Below, piece by piece: positions 1-8,443 of a DNA stretch of 34,309 nucleotides; position 1 is the stretch's first letter; the number at the start of each line of letters is the position of its first letter. The stretch is from Clostridiales bacterium (GTDB lineage: Bacteria; Bacillota; Sulfobacillia; UBA995). The position numbers were made by a program, and so were the translations under genes. The notes below the pieces were generated by a model, which worked only from the letters and a program-made list of their open reading frames with translations, searched no databases and had not been told where the DNA came from. The stretch is from assembly GCA_003517845.1 (NCBI GenBank), contig DOZU01000206.1:1-34309 (forward strand), read 5' to 3'.

Positions 1-285
1 CAAGTTGCCGATGATCTTGGGCCGAGCTACGAACGTACCCTTGCCCTTGTGCCGGACCAGCAGACCCTCATTGACCAGCTCGTTCAGCGCCTGACGCACC
101 ACGGTCCGGCTGACGCCGAACTCCTGACACAGGTCTTGTTCCGACGGTATCTGATCGCCCTCAAGCAACGTCCCCTCATCAACGAGCGACTTGAGACTCT
201 CCTTGAGCTGATAATAATAGGGGATAGCCGTGCCCTTGTTTATCCGCGCGTTAGCCAGCTTGGACACCGGCGATCTTCCGGCCAT
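1..285 (-). CDS. GntR-family transcriptional regulator (5' part, runs off left edge)
   Basis: The minus strand encodes the first 95 residues of a GntR regulator and continues past the window edge. The winged helix-turn-helix is clear: after a start reading MAGRSPVSK come YYYQLKESLKSLVDEG, GDQIPSEQDLCQEFGVSRT, then VVRQALNELVNEGLLVRHKG and GKGTFVARP. This is the canonical GntR DNA-binding domain; the effector domain lies outside the window, so the subfamily (HutC or FadR) is unknown. The ATG ending at 285 is chosen because TAAGGG sits nine bases upstream; an in-frame ATG at 294 overlaps that site. The gene is divergent from the sugar/AOR operon and has its own promoter, so it is the likely local repressor, with a sugar-type ligand by inference. 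Confidence 0.93.
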   Translation of the reverse strand, partial: MAGRSPVSKLANARINKGTAIPYYYQLKESLKSLVDEGTLLEGDQIPSEQDLCQEFGVSRTVVRQALNELVNEGLLVRHKGKGTFVARPKIIGNL

Positions 286-302
286 GCATGTCATCCCTTA
301 CG

Positions 303-313
303 CCTGTAATGAT
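303..313 (+). promoter_or_regulatory. Candidate GntR operator, copy 1
   Basis: CCTGTAATGAT occurs here in the gntR leader and again, identically, at 685-695 at the start of the divergent operon transcript. A shared 11-base word in the two leaders controlled by a local repressor suggests an operator. On the minus strand it is flanked by CTTAC and GTAAG, a short inverted repeat. No binding evidence can be read from sequence alone. Confidence 0.4.
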
Positions 314-334
314 GTAAGTACTGCTTGTATCTGA

Positions 335-363
335 ATTTTAGACCAGGGCTGGCACGGTGTCAA
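335..363 (-). promoter_or_regulatory. Predicted sigma-A promoter of the gntR gene
   Basis: On the minus strand, TTGACA (358-363, perfect -35) is followed after exactly 17 bases by TAAAAT (335-340, 5/6 match to -10). Transcription would start near 328 and read into the GntR start at 285. The shared word at 303-313 then lies about 15-25 bases into the transcript, a plausible position for autorepression. Confidence 0.75.
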
Positions 364-429
364 TAGCCGGGTAACTGCGGTGTTGGGTAGGAGGTGGGTG
401 AATGGGTGGGGGTGTGTCTTGCTCACGGA

Positions 430-508
430 GGCGGGAGAACTCACTTTCGTGGTGGGACAGGCCGCGGTCCATTTAGTGGTAGGGGCGGGTTTGGAACCCG
501 CCCCTACC
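430..508 (+). repeat. Dispersed intergenic repeat, copy A, with perfect hairpin
   Basis: Part of the 452-base gap between gntR and the epimerase gene. Bases 430-477 resemble 11045-11090 and 25127-25180: all three share a block like CGGGAGA, then TTTCGTGG, then GCGGTCCATT. It ends in a perfect 14-bp hairpin (478-491 with 495-508) with a TGG loop. The same hairpin sequence, partly interrupted, ends copy B. I see no gene in the rest of the gap apart from the two promoters and the candidate operators. Confidence 0.7.
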
Positions 509-652
509 GGGGCCGGGGACCGTGAACGCGAGGACGAACATCATCGCGGCCGAGACCACGACCCGATCGCCTGATCGGGAGTCCGTTTGCGTGGCAATAG
601 GCTGACTTGGCACCGGGCTTGCGTGGCGTCGCTTGGCGGCCCGTGCCAAGCA

Positions 653-681
653 TTGACAAGCATAGCCCGGTGCCCTAAACT
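653..681 (+). promoter_or_regulatory. Predicted sigma-A promoter of the sugar/AOR operon
   Basis: TTGACA (653-658, perfect -35), a 17-base spacer, and TAAACT (676-681, 4/6 match to -10). Initiation would fall near 688, so the candidate operator at 685-702 covers the start site, the expected place for a repressor to block polymerase. Confidence 0.75.
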
Positions 682-684
682 GAA

Positions 685-704
685 CCTGTAATGATAGGAT
701 CACA
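685..704 (+). promoter_or_regulatory. Candidate GntR operator, copy 2, imperfect palindrome
   Basis: CCTGTAATGAT (685-695) repeats the word at 303-313. Extended to 704 it forms an imperfect dyad, TGTAATGATAGGATCACA, with 12 of 18 bases symmetric and outer arms TGT and ACA. Its position at the predicted transcription start suits a repressor site. Protein binding is inferred. Confidence 0.45.
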
Positions 705-738
705 ACACTTGAGACGGCCAGCGGCGGAGGTGACGGTG

Positions 739-1632
739 GTGGCGAAGTTCAAGTATGCGGTGAGCAACTGGATCTACGGCGGCGAGGATCTGGAACTAAC
801 TTACCGGCGGTTGCATCGCGCCGGATTCGACGGAGTGGAACTCGTGGGCGAGCCGGACCGCCATGACCCGGAAAGGGTGCTCGCCCTGAACCGCCAGTAT
901 GGGCTGAAGGTGACATCGGTGCTCAGTTGGTGTCTATGGCCCATCGCCTCGCGCGACCTCGCTCACCCCGACCGGGAAATGCGGCGACAAGCGGTCGAAT
1001 ACATCGCCCGCAATGTCGATCTGGCGGTGGCGGTGGGGGCGCCTATCGTGGTGGTCATACCCGGCCCCGCCGGCCGGCCGGCACCCCACGGTGCCGGCGA
1101 GGACGCGCCGGCCTGGCAACGGCTTGCTCATGAAGAGTGGCAACTAGCGGTAGACTCGGTACGGACTGCCGCGGATTACGCTCGGGAACGCGGCGTGCTG
1201 CTTGCCGTCGAGCCGATCAACCGCTTCGAGTCTTACCTGGTGAACAGCGCTGTCCACGGGGTGGCTTTCATCAACGCGGTCGGCCAGGACAATGTCAAGC
1301 TGCACCTCGACACGTTTCACATGCACATTGAGGACCCCGATATCGGGGAAGCGATCCGCCTCGCCGGGCCCTTGCTGGTGAACATGCACCTCTCCGACAG
1401 CAACCGGCAGGCGATCGGCCGCGGCCACTTCGACTTCCGGGGCCTGTTGCGGGCCCTCCGCACCATCGACTACTCCGGGTATCTGGTGCTGGAGCCCCTG
1501 CCGGCCCATCCCAACCCCTTCGTCGGCAACCGGCTGGAGGAACACCGTGCCCGATGGGATGATGACGCCGCGGACAGCATCGCCTGCTTGCGCGGCTTGG
1601 AGCGAGGTCTGGGCTGGAGGCCCTCCGGTTGA
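739..1632 (+). CDS. Sugar 3-epimerase / xylose-isomerase-like TIM-barrel protein
   Basis: A 297-residue TIM-barrel protein of the AP endonuclease 2 / sugar phosphate isomerase-epimerase superfamily. The motifs most resemble D-tagatose/D-psicose 3-epimerases: AVEPINRFE (Glu158), LDTFHMHIED (Asp191), NMHLSDSNR (His217) and LVLEPL (Glu252) supply the four usual metal and catalytic positions. It probably epimerises or isomerises a ketose, but the exact sugar cannot be read from sequence. The GTG at 739 is preferred because GGAGGTGA lies five to eight bases upstream; an upstream in-frame ATG at 691 sits on the predicted transcription start and lacks a ribosome binding site. First gene of the operon; the AOR gene starts 42 bases after its stop. 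Confidence 0.85.
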   Translation: MAKFKYAVSNWIYGGEDLELTYRRLHRAGFDGVELVGEPDRHDPERVLALNRQYGLKVTSVLSWCLWPIASRDLAHPDREMRRQAVEYIARNVDLAVAVGAPIVVVIPGPAGRPAPHGAGEDAPAWQRLAHEEWQLAVDSVRTAADYARERGVLLAVEPINRFESYLVNSAVHGVAFINAVGQDNVKLHLDTFHMHIEDPDIGEAIRLAGPLLVNMHLSDSNRQAIGRGHFDFRGLLRALRTIDYSGYLVLEPLPAHPNPFVGNRLEEHRARWDDDAADSIACLRGLERGLGWRPSG

Positions 1633-1674
1633 GCTGTGAGCCACGCCATTGATCATTCTCGGGGAGGTTTGGGC

Positions 1675-3495
1675 ATGTTCACCGGTGGGTACCTGGGCAA
1701 ACTGCTCCGAGTCGATCTGGCTCGGGAGCATCACGCAATCGAACCCGTGCCGGAAGCCATCTTCGAGCAGTACCTGGGCGGCCGCGGGGTGGCCGCCCAT
1801 TACTACCGCGAGGAACTGGGGCCGGCCGTGGACCCGCTTTCTCCCGCCAACAAGCTGATCTTCTTCACCGGCCCGCTCACCGGGCTGCCGCTGCCCGCCA
1901 CCACCAAGTTCCAGTGCGCCACCCGCTCGCCCGAGACCGGCATTTACCTGTGCACCAACTCCAGCGGCGAACTCGGGCCGTACCTGAAACGGCAGGGATA
2001 TGACGGTCTGATCATCGAAGGGCAGGCCAGGCGGCCTCTGTACCTCGCCATAGCCGGCGGCGGGGTCGAGTTCCGCGACGCATCCGACCTGGTGATGCTC
2101 GACACGCCGGCCGCCATCGAGGCGGTGCGAGCGGACGGGCCCGGGGCGGACGCGGCGGTCATGGCGATCGGACCGGCCGCATACAGCGGCGTGCGTTACG
2201 CCTGCATCATGGTAGGCGATCGCAGCTTCGGGAGGGGCGGAGCCGGCCGGGTCATGGCCGCCAAGGGACTCAAGGCGGTGGCCGTCGACCGCCGGGGCGA
2301 GATCCCGGTGGCGGACCGGGCTCGCCTGAAAGCGATCCTCCCCGTAGCCGCCAAGAATGCCCGCGAAACCAAGCGCACGCACAACCTGTTCGGGACTAAC
2401 CAGTACACCGAGGTCATGAACGAACTCGGGTGTTATTCGGTGCGGAATTTCACCACCGGCGTATTCGAAGGGGCGGCCACCCTCAGCAAGGACTACGTGA
2501 CCCGCCACTACAAGGACCGGAGCGCGGCGTGTTTCCGGTGTCCCGTGGCTTGCGCCCAGGTCTGCTCGGTGCGCGACGGCCCGCTGGCCGGGGCGGTCAG
2601 CGATCCCGAGTACGAAACGGTGGGGACGCTGGGCGGGGTGTGCGGCGTATCCGATTTCGCCGCCATCATCGCCGGCAATCAACTGTGCGACGAGTACGGC
2701 ATCGACACCATGACCGTTGGCTGTGTCATCGGCTATGCCATGGAGTGCTACGAACGGGGGCTCTTCACCCGGGAGGACACCGGGGGGCTGGAAGTCCGGT
2801 TCGGCGATGCCGCCGTCATGCTCGAACTGATCCGCCGGATCGGCCGGGGCGAGGGTTTCGGGAAGGTCCTGGGGAAGGGCTTTCGCGAGTTGGCACGTGC
2901 CTACCCGGCTACCGCGCCTTACATGATGCATGTCAAGGGCATGGCCTTCGCCGCCTACGAACCGCGGGGATTCTACGGCATGGCTCTGGCTTATGGGACC
3001 TCGAGCCGTGGGGCCTGCCACAATGTTGGCGGCTGGACCATTCGTGACGAGTTGCTCACCGGCGACTACGACCGCTTCGCCCTCGAGGGCAAGGGGGAAC
3101 TGGTGAAGCGGCTTCAGGATACCCGGGCCTACATCGACAGCCTGGGCATCTGCACCGTCGTCCGCAGTTCCATGGGGTTCACCGACTCGCCCACGGGGGA
3201 TGTGTTGCTGGCGGCTACCGGGGTGGACTTCACCCCGCGCCTGATGGCCATAGGACAGGACATCATCGATCTCGAACGGATGATCCTGGTCCGCGAGGGG
3301 ATCACCCGCGAGGACGATTACCTGCCCAATCGGATCTACACCGAGCCGCTGCCGGAAGGGCCGGCGCGGGGCAGGATTCTCACCCGCGAGATGTACGATG
3401 TCATGCTGGATGAGTACTATCGCCTGCGGAAGTGGGACCGGCAGGGTGTTCCGTCCGGTCGCGCTCAAGAAGGCGCGAGGGAGGCGGCCGGTTGA
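1675..3495 (+). CDS. aor: Tungstopterin aldehyde:ferredoxin oxidoreductase family protein
   Basis: A full-length 606-residue AOR-family enzyme. These cytoplasmic tungsten bis-pyranopterin [4Fe-4S] enzymes oxidise aldehydes to carboxylates and reduce ferredoxin. The N-terminus GGYLGKLLRVDL is typical. Cluster cysteines are Cys286, Cys289 and Cys293 (CFRCPVAC) and Cys493 in the hallmark DSLGIC. PEYET (312-316) and YGTSSRGACHN (440-450) match conserved cofactor-site segments. The ATG at 1675 follows GGGGAGG; an in-frame GTG at 1636 would add 13 unconserved residues. The next gene, a MoaD-like protein, overlaps the stop by four bases, suggesting it serves cofactor synthesis. The substrate is unknown; with sugar enzymes and a keto-deoxy acid aldolase nearby, a glyceraldehyde-like or aldose aldehyde is an inference. 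Confidence 0.95.
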   Translation: MFTGGYLGKLLRVDLAREHHAIEPVPEAIFEQYLGGRGVAAHYYREELGPAVDPLSPANKLIFFTGPLTGLPLPATTKFQCATRSPETGIYLCTNSSGELGPYLKRQGYDGLIIEGQARRPLYLAIAGGGVEFRDASDLVMLDTPAAIEAVRADGPGADAAVMAIGPAAYSGVRYACIMVGDRSFGRGGAGRVMAAKGLKAVAVDRRGEIPVADRARLKAILPVAAKNARETKRTHNLFGTNQYTEVMNELGCYSVRNFTTGVFEGAATLSKDYVTRHYKDRSAACFRCPVACAQVCSVRDGPLAGAVSDPEYETVGTLGGVCGVSDFAAIIAGNQLCDEYGIDTMTVGCVIGYAMECYERGLFTREDTGGLEVRFGDAAVMLELIRRIGRGEGFGKVLGKGFRELARAYPATAPYMMHVKGMAFAAYEPRGFYGMALAYGTSSRGACHNVGGWTIRDELLTGDYDRFALEGKGELVKRLQDTRAYIDSLGICTVVRSSMGFTDSPTGDVLLAATGVDFTPRLMAIGQDIIDLERMILVREGITREDDYLPNRIYTEPLPEGPARGRILTREMYDVMLDEYYRLRKWDRQGVPSGRAQEGAREAAG

Positions 3496-3752
3496 TCCGG
3501 GTGGAGGTCCGGTTTGCGGGGTTGCCCCGTACCGAGACCGGGGTGAAGGCCGAGACGCTCGAGCTGGAACCCGACATCACCCTGGGGACGCTGGTCGAAC
3601 GGTTGAACCAGCGCTACTCCTGGGAAATCGGGCGGGGCGAGTCTCAGTTCATCCTCCTCAACCAGCGCGGTCTCCGCCGGGAGCGCTGGGCCCATACGCG
3701 GCTCGAGGACGGAGACAGCGTGCTGGTTATATCCGCCATTGCGGGAGGCTGA
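3492..3752 (+). CDS. MoaD/ThiS-like sulfur-carrier protein
   Basis: An 86-residue ubiquitin-fold protein beginning IRVEVRFAGLPR and ending in the di-glycine tail ISAIAGG. In MoaD this tail is adenylated and thiocarboxylated to give sulfur to pyranopterin. Middle segments ITLGTLVERLN and LEDGDSVLVIS fit the family. I choose a TTG start at 3492 overlapping the AOR stop (TTGA), with GAGGGAGG seven to eight bases upstream; an open frame extends further up but is unlike MoaD. MoaD-like genes commonly travel with tungsten AOR genes, so a role in building this AOR's cofactor is likely. A second MoaD-like gene accompanies the other AOR at 31079. Confidence 0.85.
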   Translation: MIRVEVRFAGLPRTETGVKAETLELEPDITLGTLVERLNQRYSWEIGRGESQFILLNQRGLRRERWAHTRLEDGDSVLVISAIAGG

Positions 3753-3755
3753 TCC

Positions 3756-4757
3756 ATGGGCTACCGGGTGCTCGTGACGCCCCGTTCTTTCGCGCAACTC
3801 GACCGCGAACCGTTGACGCGGCTTGAGGAAAGCGGCTGCGAGGTGAGGCGGAATCCCGGGGAGCGGCCGCTGACCGAGGCGGAGATGGCCGATGCGATAG
3901 CAGGTGCGGACGGGTTAATCGTGGGCATCGACCCGGTCACCGAGCGGGTACTCGCCGCGGCTCCCGGCTTGCGGGTCATCTCGAAGTACGGCGCGGGGGT
4001 GGACAACATCGACCTGCCGGCGGCCAGTAACCGGCGGATAGTGGTGACCGCCACTCCCGACGCCAACACGGAAGCGGTGGCCGACTTGACCCTGGGCCTC
4101 ATGCTGGCCGCCGCGCGGGGCATCGCCCACGCCCACACGGCCCTCCGGGAAGGTAGCTGGCAGCGCCACCTGGGCAGGGACCTCTGGGGGCGCTCGCTGG
4201 GTCTGGTGGGCACCGGGCGCATCGGGCGGGCGGTAGCCAGACGAGCCCGCGGCTTCGACATGTCGATCCTGGCCTATGACCTTCAACCCGACCCGACCTG
4301 GGCGGCCGGAGTTGGGGCCGCGTACGTCCCGCTCGAGGAGCTGTTCGCGGGCAGCGACTTCGTGTCCCTGCATATCCCGGTAACGCCTTCGACGCACCAG
4401 CTCGTCGGACACCGCCTGCTGGGACTCATGCGGCCGTCGGCCGTACTGGTGAACACGGCTCGCGGCGGGCTGATCGACGAAACCGCCCTGGTGGAGGTGT
4501 TGACCGCCGGCGGGATATTCGCGGCGGCGCTGGACGTATTCGCGAGCGAACCGCTTCAGGACGAACGGCTCCGGTCGGCGCCTCGGGTGGTGTTGACCCC
4601 GCACATCGGTGCTTCGAGCCGGGGCGCTCTCTTGCGGATGGGTCAGGAGGCGGTAGATAACCTGCTGGCGGTGCTGGCAGGGGGCCATCCCGCCCAGGTG
4701 GTGAACCCGGAAGTGTATCCGTGCGCGTCGGGAAAGGGACGGATGAGTCGATGCTGA
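3756..4757 (+). CDS. D-isomer-specific 2-hydroxyacid dehydrogenase (NAD-dependent)
   Basis: A 333-residue member of the phosphoglycerate/hydroxypyruvate/glyoxylate reductase family. The Rossmann motif GLVGTGRIGRAV lies at about 149-160. Catalytic residues are visible: Arg236 (NTARGGLID), Glu265 (FASEPL) and His283 (LTPHIGA). It interconverts a 2-keto acid and a D-2-hydroxy acid; candidates here are hydroxypyruvate/glycerate or a sugar-derived keto acid, not decidable from sequence. It starts three bases after the MoaD-like stop behind GGGAGG. There is no C-terminal ACT domain, which argues against a dedicated serine-pathway enzyme. Confidence 0.92.
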   Translation: MGYRVLVTPRSFAQLDREPLTRLEESGCEVRRNPGERPLTEAEMADAIAGADGLIVGIDPVTERVLAAAPGLRVISKYGAGVDNIDLPAASNRRIVVTATPDANTEAVADLTLGLMLAAARGIAHAHTALREGSWQRHLGRDLWGRSLGLVGTGRIGRAVARRARGFDMSILAYDLQPDPTWAAGVGAAYVPLEELFAGSDFVSLHIPVTPSTHQLVGHRLLGLMRPSAVLVNTARGGLIDETALVEVLTAGGIFAAALDVFASEPLQDERLRSAPRVVLTPHIGASSRGALLRMGQEAVDNLLAVLAGGHPAQVVNPEVYPCASGKGRMSRC

Positions 4758-5770
4758 AAGCGGATCTGGTCGGCGTGGGCGTGATCGGAACCGGTCGGGC
4801 CGGGAGGGTCCATGCGCAGAACTTTGCCCGCCATGTGCCGGAAGCGCGACTGGTGGCGGTGTACGACCCCGATCCGGTGAGTGCCGGGGAAGTGGCCCAG
4901 CAGCTCGGGGCCCGCTTCTGCCCGAGCCTCGAGCAGTTGCTCGCTGAACCCAGCCTGGATGCGGTGGTGATCGCGGCGCCGACCCCCTTCCATGCGGACC
5001 TGGTCACGGCGGCCGCCGAGGCCGGCAAAGCCATTTTGTGTGAGAAGCCGCTGGCCCTGACCGTCGAGGAAGCGCAGCGGATGGCGGCGGTGGTGGCCGA
5101 CCGGGGCGTGGTCTTCGTGATGGCGTTCATGCGTCGGTTCGACCAGGGTTTTCTGAGGGGCCGTCAACTCATCGAAGAGGGTGCCATCGGCGTGCCCTTG
5201 ATGGTCAAGTCCACGGGAAAGGGGCCGGGCCTGCCGCCCCGGTGGGCGTGGGACGTGGCCCGGAGCAACGGCATGCTGGGGGAGGTCAACAGCCATGACT
5301 TCGACTGCCTCCGCTTCCTGACCGGCCGGGAGTTCGAATGGGTATTCGCCGTCGCCCACAACAACAAGTGTCCGGAACTAGCGAGGGAGTTCCCCGATTT
5401 CTATGACACGGCGGCGGTGACGGTTGCGATGTCGGGGAACCTGATCGGCGCCATCGACGGCGCCTGCCCGGCGGACTATGGATATGACGCGCGGGTCGAG
5501 GTGCAGGGCAGTGAGGGAGTACTCTTCTTGGGCAGCCTTTCGCGGCCGGGGACGGTGGTCGGCACCCGGCACCGCGGGGTGACCATGGACATCGTTGACA
5601 GCTGGCGTTCGCTGTTTCGCGAGGCCTACCTGGCCGAGGACCGCCACCTGATCGAATGCCTGCTCACCGGGGCTGAGCCCCGTTCGACCCTGGAGGATGG
5701 ATACCAGGCCCTCCGGGCGGTGGTGGCCGCCAACCGCTCGGTACGCCGCCGGCAGGTGGAGGAGGTCTGA
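4751..5770 (+). CDS. Gfo/Idh/MocA-family NAD(P)-dependent oxidoreductase
   Basis: A 339-residue two-domain dehydrogenase. The Rossmann motif GVIGTGRAGRVHAQNF is at 10-25, the family signature CEKPLALT at 97-104 (Lys99 being the expected catalytic lysine), and GEVNSHDFDCLRFLTG at about 177-192 carries the His182 and Asp185 of the active-site HxxxD-type motif. It resembles inositol 2-dehydrogenases. The family oxidises or reduces sugar or polyol hydroxyls; substrate unknown. The ATG at 4751 overlaps the previous stop by seven bases; a GTG 30 bases upstream is in frame but lacks family similarity. Confidence 0.9.
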   Translation: MLKADLVGVGVIGTGRAGRVHAQNFARHVPEARLVAVYDPDPVSAGEVAQQLGARFCPSLEQLLAEPSLDAVVIAAPTPFHADLVTAAAEAGKAILCEKPLALTVEEAQRMAAVVADRGVVFVMAFMRRFDQGFLRGRQLIEEGAIGVPLMVKSTGKGPGLPPRWAWDVARSNGMLGEVNSHDFDCLRFLTGREFEWVFAVAHNNKCPELAREFPDFYDTAAVTVAMSGNLIGAIDGACPADYGYDARVEVQGSEGVLFLGSLSRPGTVVGTRHRGVTMDIVDSWRSLFREAYLAEDRHLIECLLTGAEPRSTLEDGYQALRAVVAANRSVRRRQVEEV

Positions 5771-6822
5771 TGGCGACCATGCTGGCTGCCGAGTACCGCG
5801 ACGGCCGCATCGAGGCGCGGCAGTTGCCCCGGCCCCGCCCGGGCGCGGGCGAGGTCCTGTTGCAAGTGGAGGCGGCCGCGCTGTGCGCGACCGACCTGAA
5901 GATCTGGCAGCGCGGGCACCGGAACATCCCCCCGGATGCCGGGGCGATCCTGGGCCATGAAGTCGTGGGTTCGGTGGTCGAGGCGGGAGAGGGGATCGGT
6001 CAGGGCTGGCTGGGGAAGCGGGTCGTGGTCGCCCCCAACATCGGTTGCGGTCTTTGTCCCGCTTGCCAGGTCGGCCGCGACAGTTACTGCCCCGACTACC
6101 GCGCTTTCGGGGTGGGGCTCGCGGGTGGTCTGGCCGAGTTCATGCTGGTCACGGCTCCGGCAGTGGTCAGGGGCAACCTGGTGGAGGTACCCCGGGAACT
6201 GCCGGCGGACCTGGCCGTGCTGGCCGAGGCGGCCGGCTGCTGCTACCGGGGGTTGCAGGCCTGTTCGCTCCGTCCGGGAGAAGCGTGCCTGGTACTTGGC
6301 GTCGGCCCCATGGGCATACTGTCGGTCGTGCTGGCCCGGGCCATGGGGGCGGCGCCCGTATTGGCCGCCGACCCGCTGGCCGACCGGCGAAGCCGGGCCC
6401 GGGAATTCGGTGCCGACCAGGCGATCGACCCTGCGGCGGAGGACTTCCCTGAGCGAGTGCGCGCGCTGACCGGCGGGCAGGGCGCCGACGTGGCCATAGT
6501 CACCGCCCCGGTGGCGGACGCTCAGCGCCAGGCGATCCTCGCCGCGGCCGTGGGCGGCCGGGTCAACCTGTTCGCGGGTCTGTCGGGTCCCGGGGAACTC
6601 AACCATTTCCCGAGCAATCTCGTTCATTACCGCGGCCTACAGGTCCTCGGCACCACCGGGGCCGGCGCCGCCGAACTGCGCGCGGTGGTGTCCATGATGG
6701 CTGCCGGGCGCCTCGAGCCGTTGCGGCGGGTGGCCACCGCCTCTTATCCCTTGTCGCGGGCGGCGGACGCCCTGGAGGAAGCCCGGCAGGGGAAGGGAAT
6801 CAAGACACTGGTCATCCCGTAG
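5770..6822 (+). CDS. Zinc-dependent alcohol/polyol dehydrogenase (MDR family)
   Basis: A 350-residue medium-chain dehydrogenase. Catalytic zinc ligands are Cys39 (LCATDLK) and His63-Glu64 (LGHEVVG); structural zinc ligands are Cys93, Cys96, Cys99 and Cys107. The NAD-binding segment VLGVGPMGILSVVLARAMGA follows at about 175-194. It is closest in style to sorbitol and threonine dehydrogenases and probably oxidises a polyol or sugar acid in this pathway. Its ATG shares one base with the preceding TGA, so translation is tightly coupled. The substrate is not determinable from sequence. Confidence 0.92.
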   Translation: MATMLAAEYRDGRIEARQLPRPRPGAGEVLLQVEAAALCATDLKIWQRGHRNIPPDAGAILGHEVVGSVVEAGEGIGQGWLGKRVVVAPNIGCGLCPACQVGRDSYCPDYRAFGVGLAGGLAEFMLVTAPAVVRGNLVEVPRELPADLAVLAEAAGCCYRGLQACSLRPGEACLVLGVGPMGILSVVLARAMGAAPVLAADPLADRRSRAREFGADQAIDPAAEDFPERVRALTGGQGADVAIVTAPVADAQRQAILAAAVGGRVNLFAGLSGPGELNHFPSNLVHYRGLQVLGTTGAGAAELRAVVSMMAAGRLEPLRRVATASYPLSRAADALEEARQGKGIKTLVIP

Positions 6823-6859
6823 GCGACCGGACGCCCGGTGACCGTGGAGGCGAGCGAGT

Positions 6860-8416
6860 ATGGCTGAGCCTTGTCTGCTGGGAGTCGACCTGGGCACGAT
6901 GGGGACCAAGGCGGCCCTTTACGACCTCGAGGGGAAGCTGCTGGGGGACGCTTACGAGGAATCGATCCTCCGCTATCCTCGAGTCGGCTGGGTGGAACAG
7001 GATCTCGAGGAGATCTACGCGTCGGCCGTCAACTGCATTGGGTTGGCCCGGGAGCGAGCCGGCGTGGACGCCGGGTCCATAGCCGCCCTGGCCTTCTCCA
7101 GCCAGATGTCGGGGATCGGCATGATCGACCGCGACTGGCGGCCCGTGGCCCACTACGATAGCTGGTTGGATACCCGCTGTGCCGCATGTCTACCCCTGCT
7201 TCAGCCCGAGGCCGAGACGATGACCGCCCTCAGCGGCTGCCCGCCTACTTATGCCCATGCCGCCAAAGTGGTATGGTGGCAACGCAACCAGCCCGAAGCT
7301 TTCGCCCGCACGGCGAAATTCATCGTGCCCCTCGCCTACGTGGCCGGCAAGCTGGCCGGCCTGAAGGCCGAGGACGCATACATCGACTTGACCTGCTTGC
7401 ACTTCTCCGGTCTCAGCGACACCCTCCGGGGGTGCTGGTCAGCCGAGTTACTCGACCGATTCGCCATCCCCTCGGCCAAGCTGCCCCAAATCGTCAGTTC
7501 CACCCGGGTGATCGGTGAGGTCACCCCCGAGGCGGCCCGGATCACCGGCTTGAGGGCGGGAACCCCCATCGCCGCGGGAGCGGGCGACCAGGCCGCCGCC
7601 TCCCTGGGCGCGGGGGCCGTCAGCCCGGCGGACGTGTTCGACAGCGCCGGCACGGCATCAGTGTTCTCGATCTGCGTCGACCAATTCCGTCCCGACTTGC
7701 GGAATCAGGTGGTGCTCGCCTCCCATGGGGTCATCCCCGGCACCTTCTATGCACTGTCCTTTATCAACGGCGGGGGGCTCAACCTGCGCTGGTTCCGCGA
7801 GCAGTTCGGCCAGGCCGACCTGGCGTCGGTGCCTGTGGCCGACGCCTACCGGGCGCTGGATCGGCTGGCGGCGGCGGTGCCTCCAGGGTCAGGAGGGACG
7901 CTGTTCATCCCTCACCTCCAGGGCCGAGTATTGCCCCCGGATGCCAAGCTACGCGGACTGTGGACGGGGTTCACCTGGGCCCACTCCCGCGCCCACCTGT
8001 ATCGGGCGATGCTCGAGGCGGTGGCCTACGAGTATGCTTACTACCTGAACATCGAACAGGAACTTCACCCCGAACTCCGCTGCCGCGAGGTGCGGGCGAT
8101 CGGCGGCGGTGCGGCGAGCGCTCTGTGGAATCAAATCAAGAGCGATGTGCTCGATATCCCCTACGCGCGGGTCAGCCGGGCGGAAGTGGGCACCTGGGGT
8201 TCGGCCATGATCGCCGGCGCGGCCGTGGGCATTTTCGGCGACCTCGGTGCTACCGCCCGGGCGCATGCGGGACTCAGCGGCCGGGTCGAGCCCAGACCCG
8301 ACCAGCACCGGCTCTACCGTCCCTATGTGGAGCTATATCGCAAGATCCTCGAGGGCTACTCCGCGCACTTCGGCGCATTGACCGACTTGGCGGATCAGGC
8401 GGACGGTCCCGGTTGA
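6860..8416 (+). CDS. FGGY-family carbohydrate kinase (xylulokinase-like)
   Basis: A 518-residue sugar kinase. The N-terminal phosphate-binding loop LLGVDLGTMGTKAALYD, the catalytic Asp243 in AAGAGDQAAASLGAG, and the C-terminal IGGGAASALWNQIKSDVL followed by GTWGSAMIAG define the FGGY family and look xylulokinase-like. It would phosphorylate a ketose or related sugar made by the preceding epimerase and dehydrogenases. It starts 37 bases after the dehydrogenase behind GGAGG. FGGY kinases vary widely in substrate, so xylulose is only the default guess. Confidence 0.9.
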   Translation: MAEPCLLGVDLGTMGTKAALYDLEGKLLGDAYEESILRYPRVGWVEQDLEEIYASAVNCIGLARERAGVDAGSIAALAFSSQMSGIGMIDRDWRPVAHYDSWLDTRCAACLPLLQPEAETMTALSGCPPTYAHAAKVVWWQRNQPEAFARTAKFIVPLAYVAGKLAGLKAEDAYIDLTCLHFSGLSDTLRGCWSAELLDRFAIPSAKLPQIVSSTRVIGEVTPEAARITGLRAGTPIAAGAGDQAAASLGAGAVSPADVFDSAGTASVFSICVDQFRPDLRNQVVLASHGVIPGTFYALSFINGGGLNLRWFREQFGQADLASVPVADAYRALDRLAAAVPPGSGGTLFIPHLQGRVLPPDAKLRGLWTGFTWAHSRAHLYRAMLEAVAYEYAYYLNIEQELHPELRCREVRAIGGGAASALWNQIKSDVLDIPYARVSRAEVGTWGSAMIAGAAVGIFGDLGATARAHAGLSGRVEPRPDQHRLYRPYVELYRKILEGYSAHFGALTDLADQADGPG

Positions 8417-8443
8417 GGCGAGAGGACAGGGAGGCGGCAAGCT

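Noticed and set aside
473..703. 76-codon minus-strand frame in the gntR-epimerase gap
   Set aside because: It covers the repeat hairpin and the operon promoter, has no ribosome binding site and no recognisable domain.
1144..3468. 774-codon open frame on the minus strand
   Set aside because: It is antisense to the epimerase and AOR genes, which have clear families and motifs. The frame is open because of high GC and has no recognisable domain.
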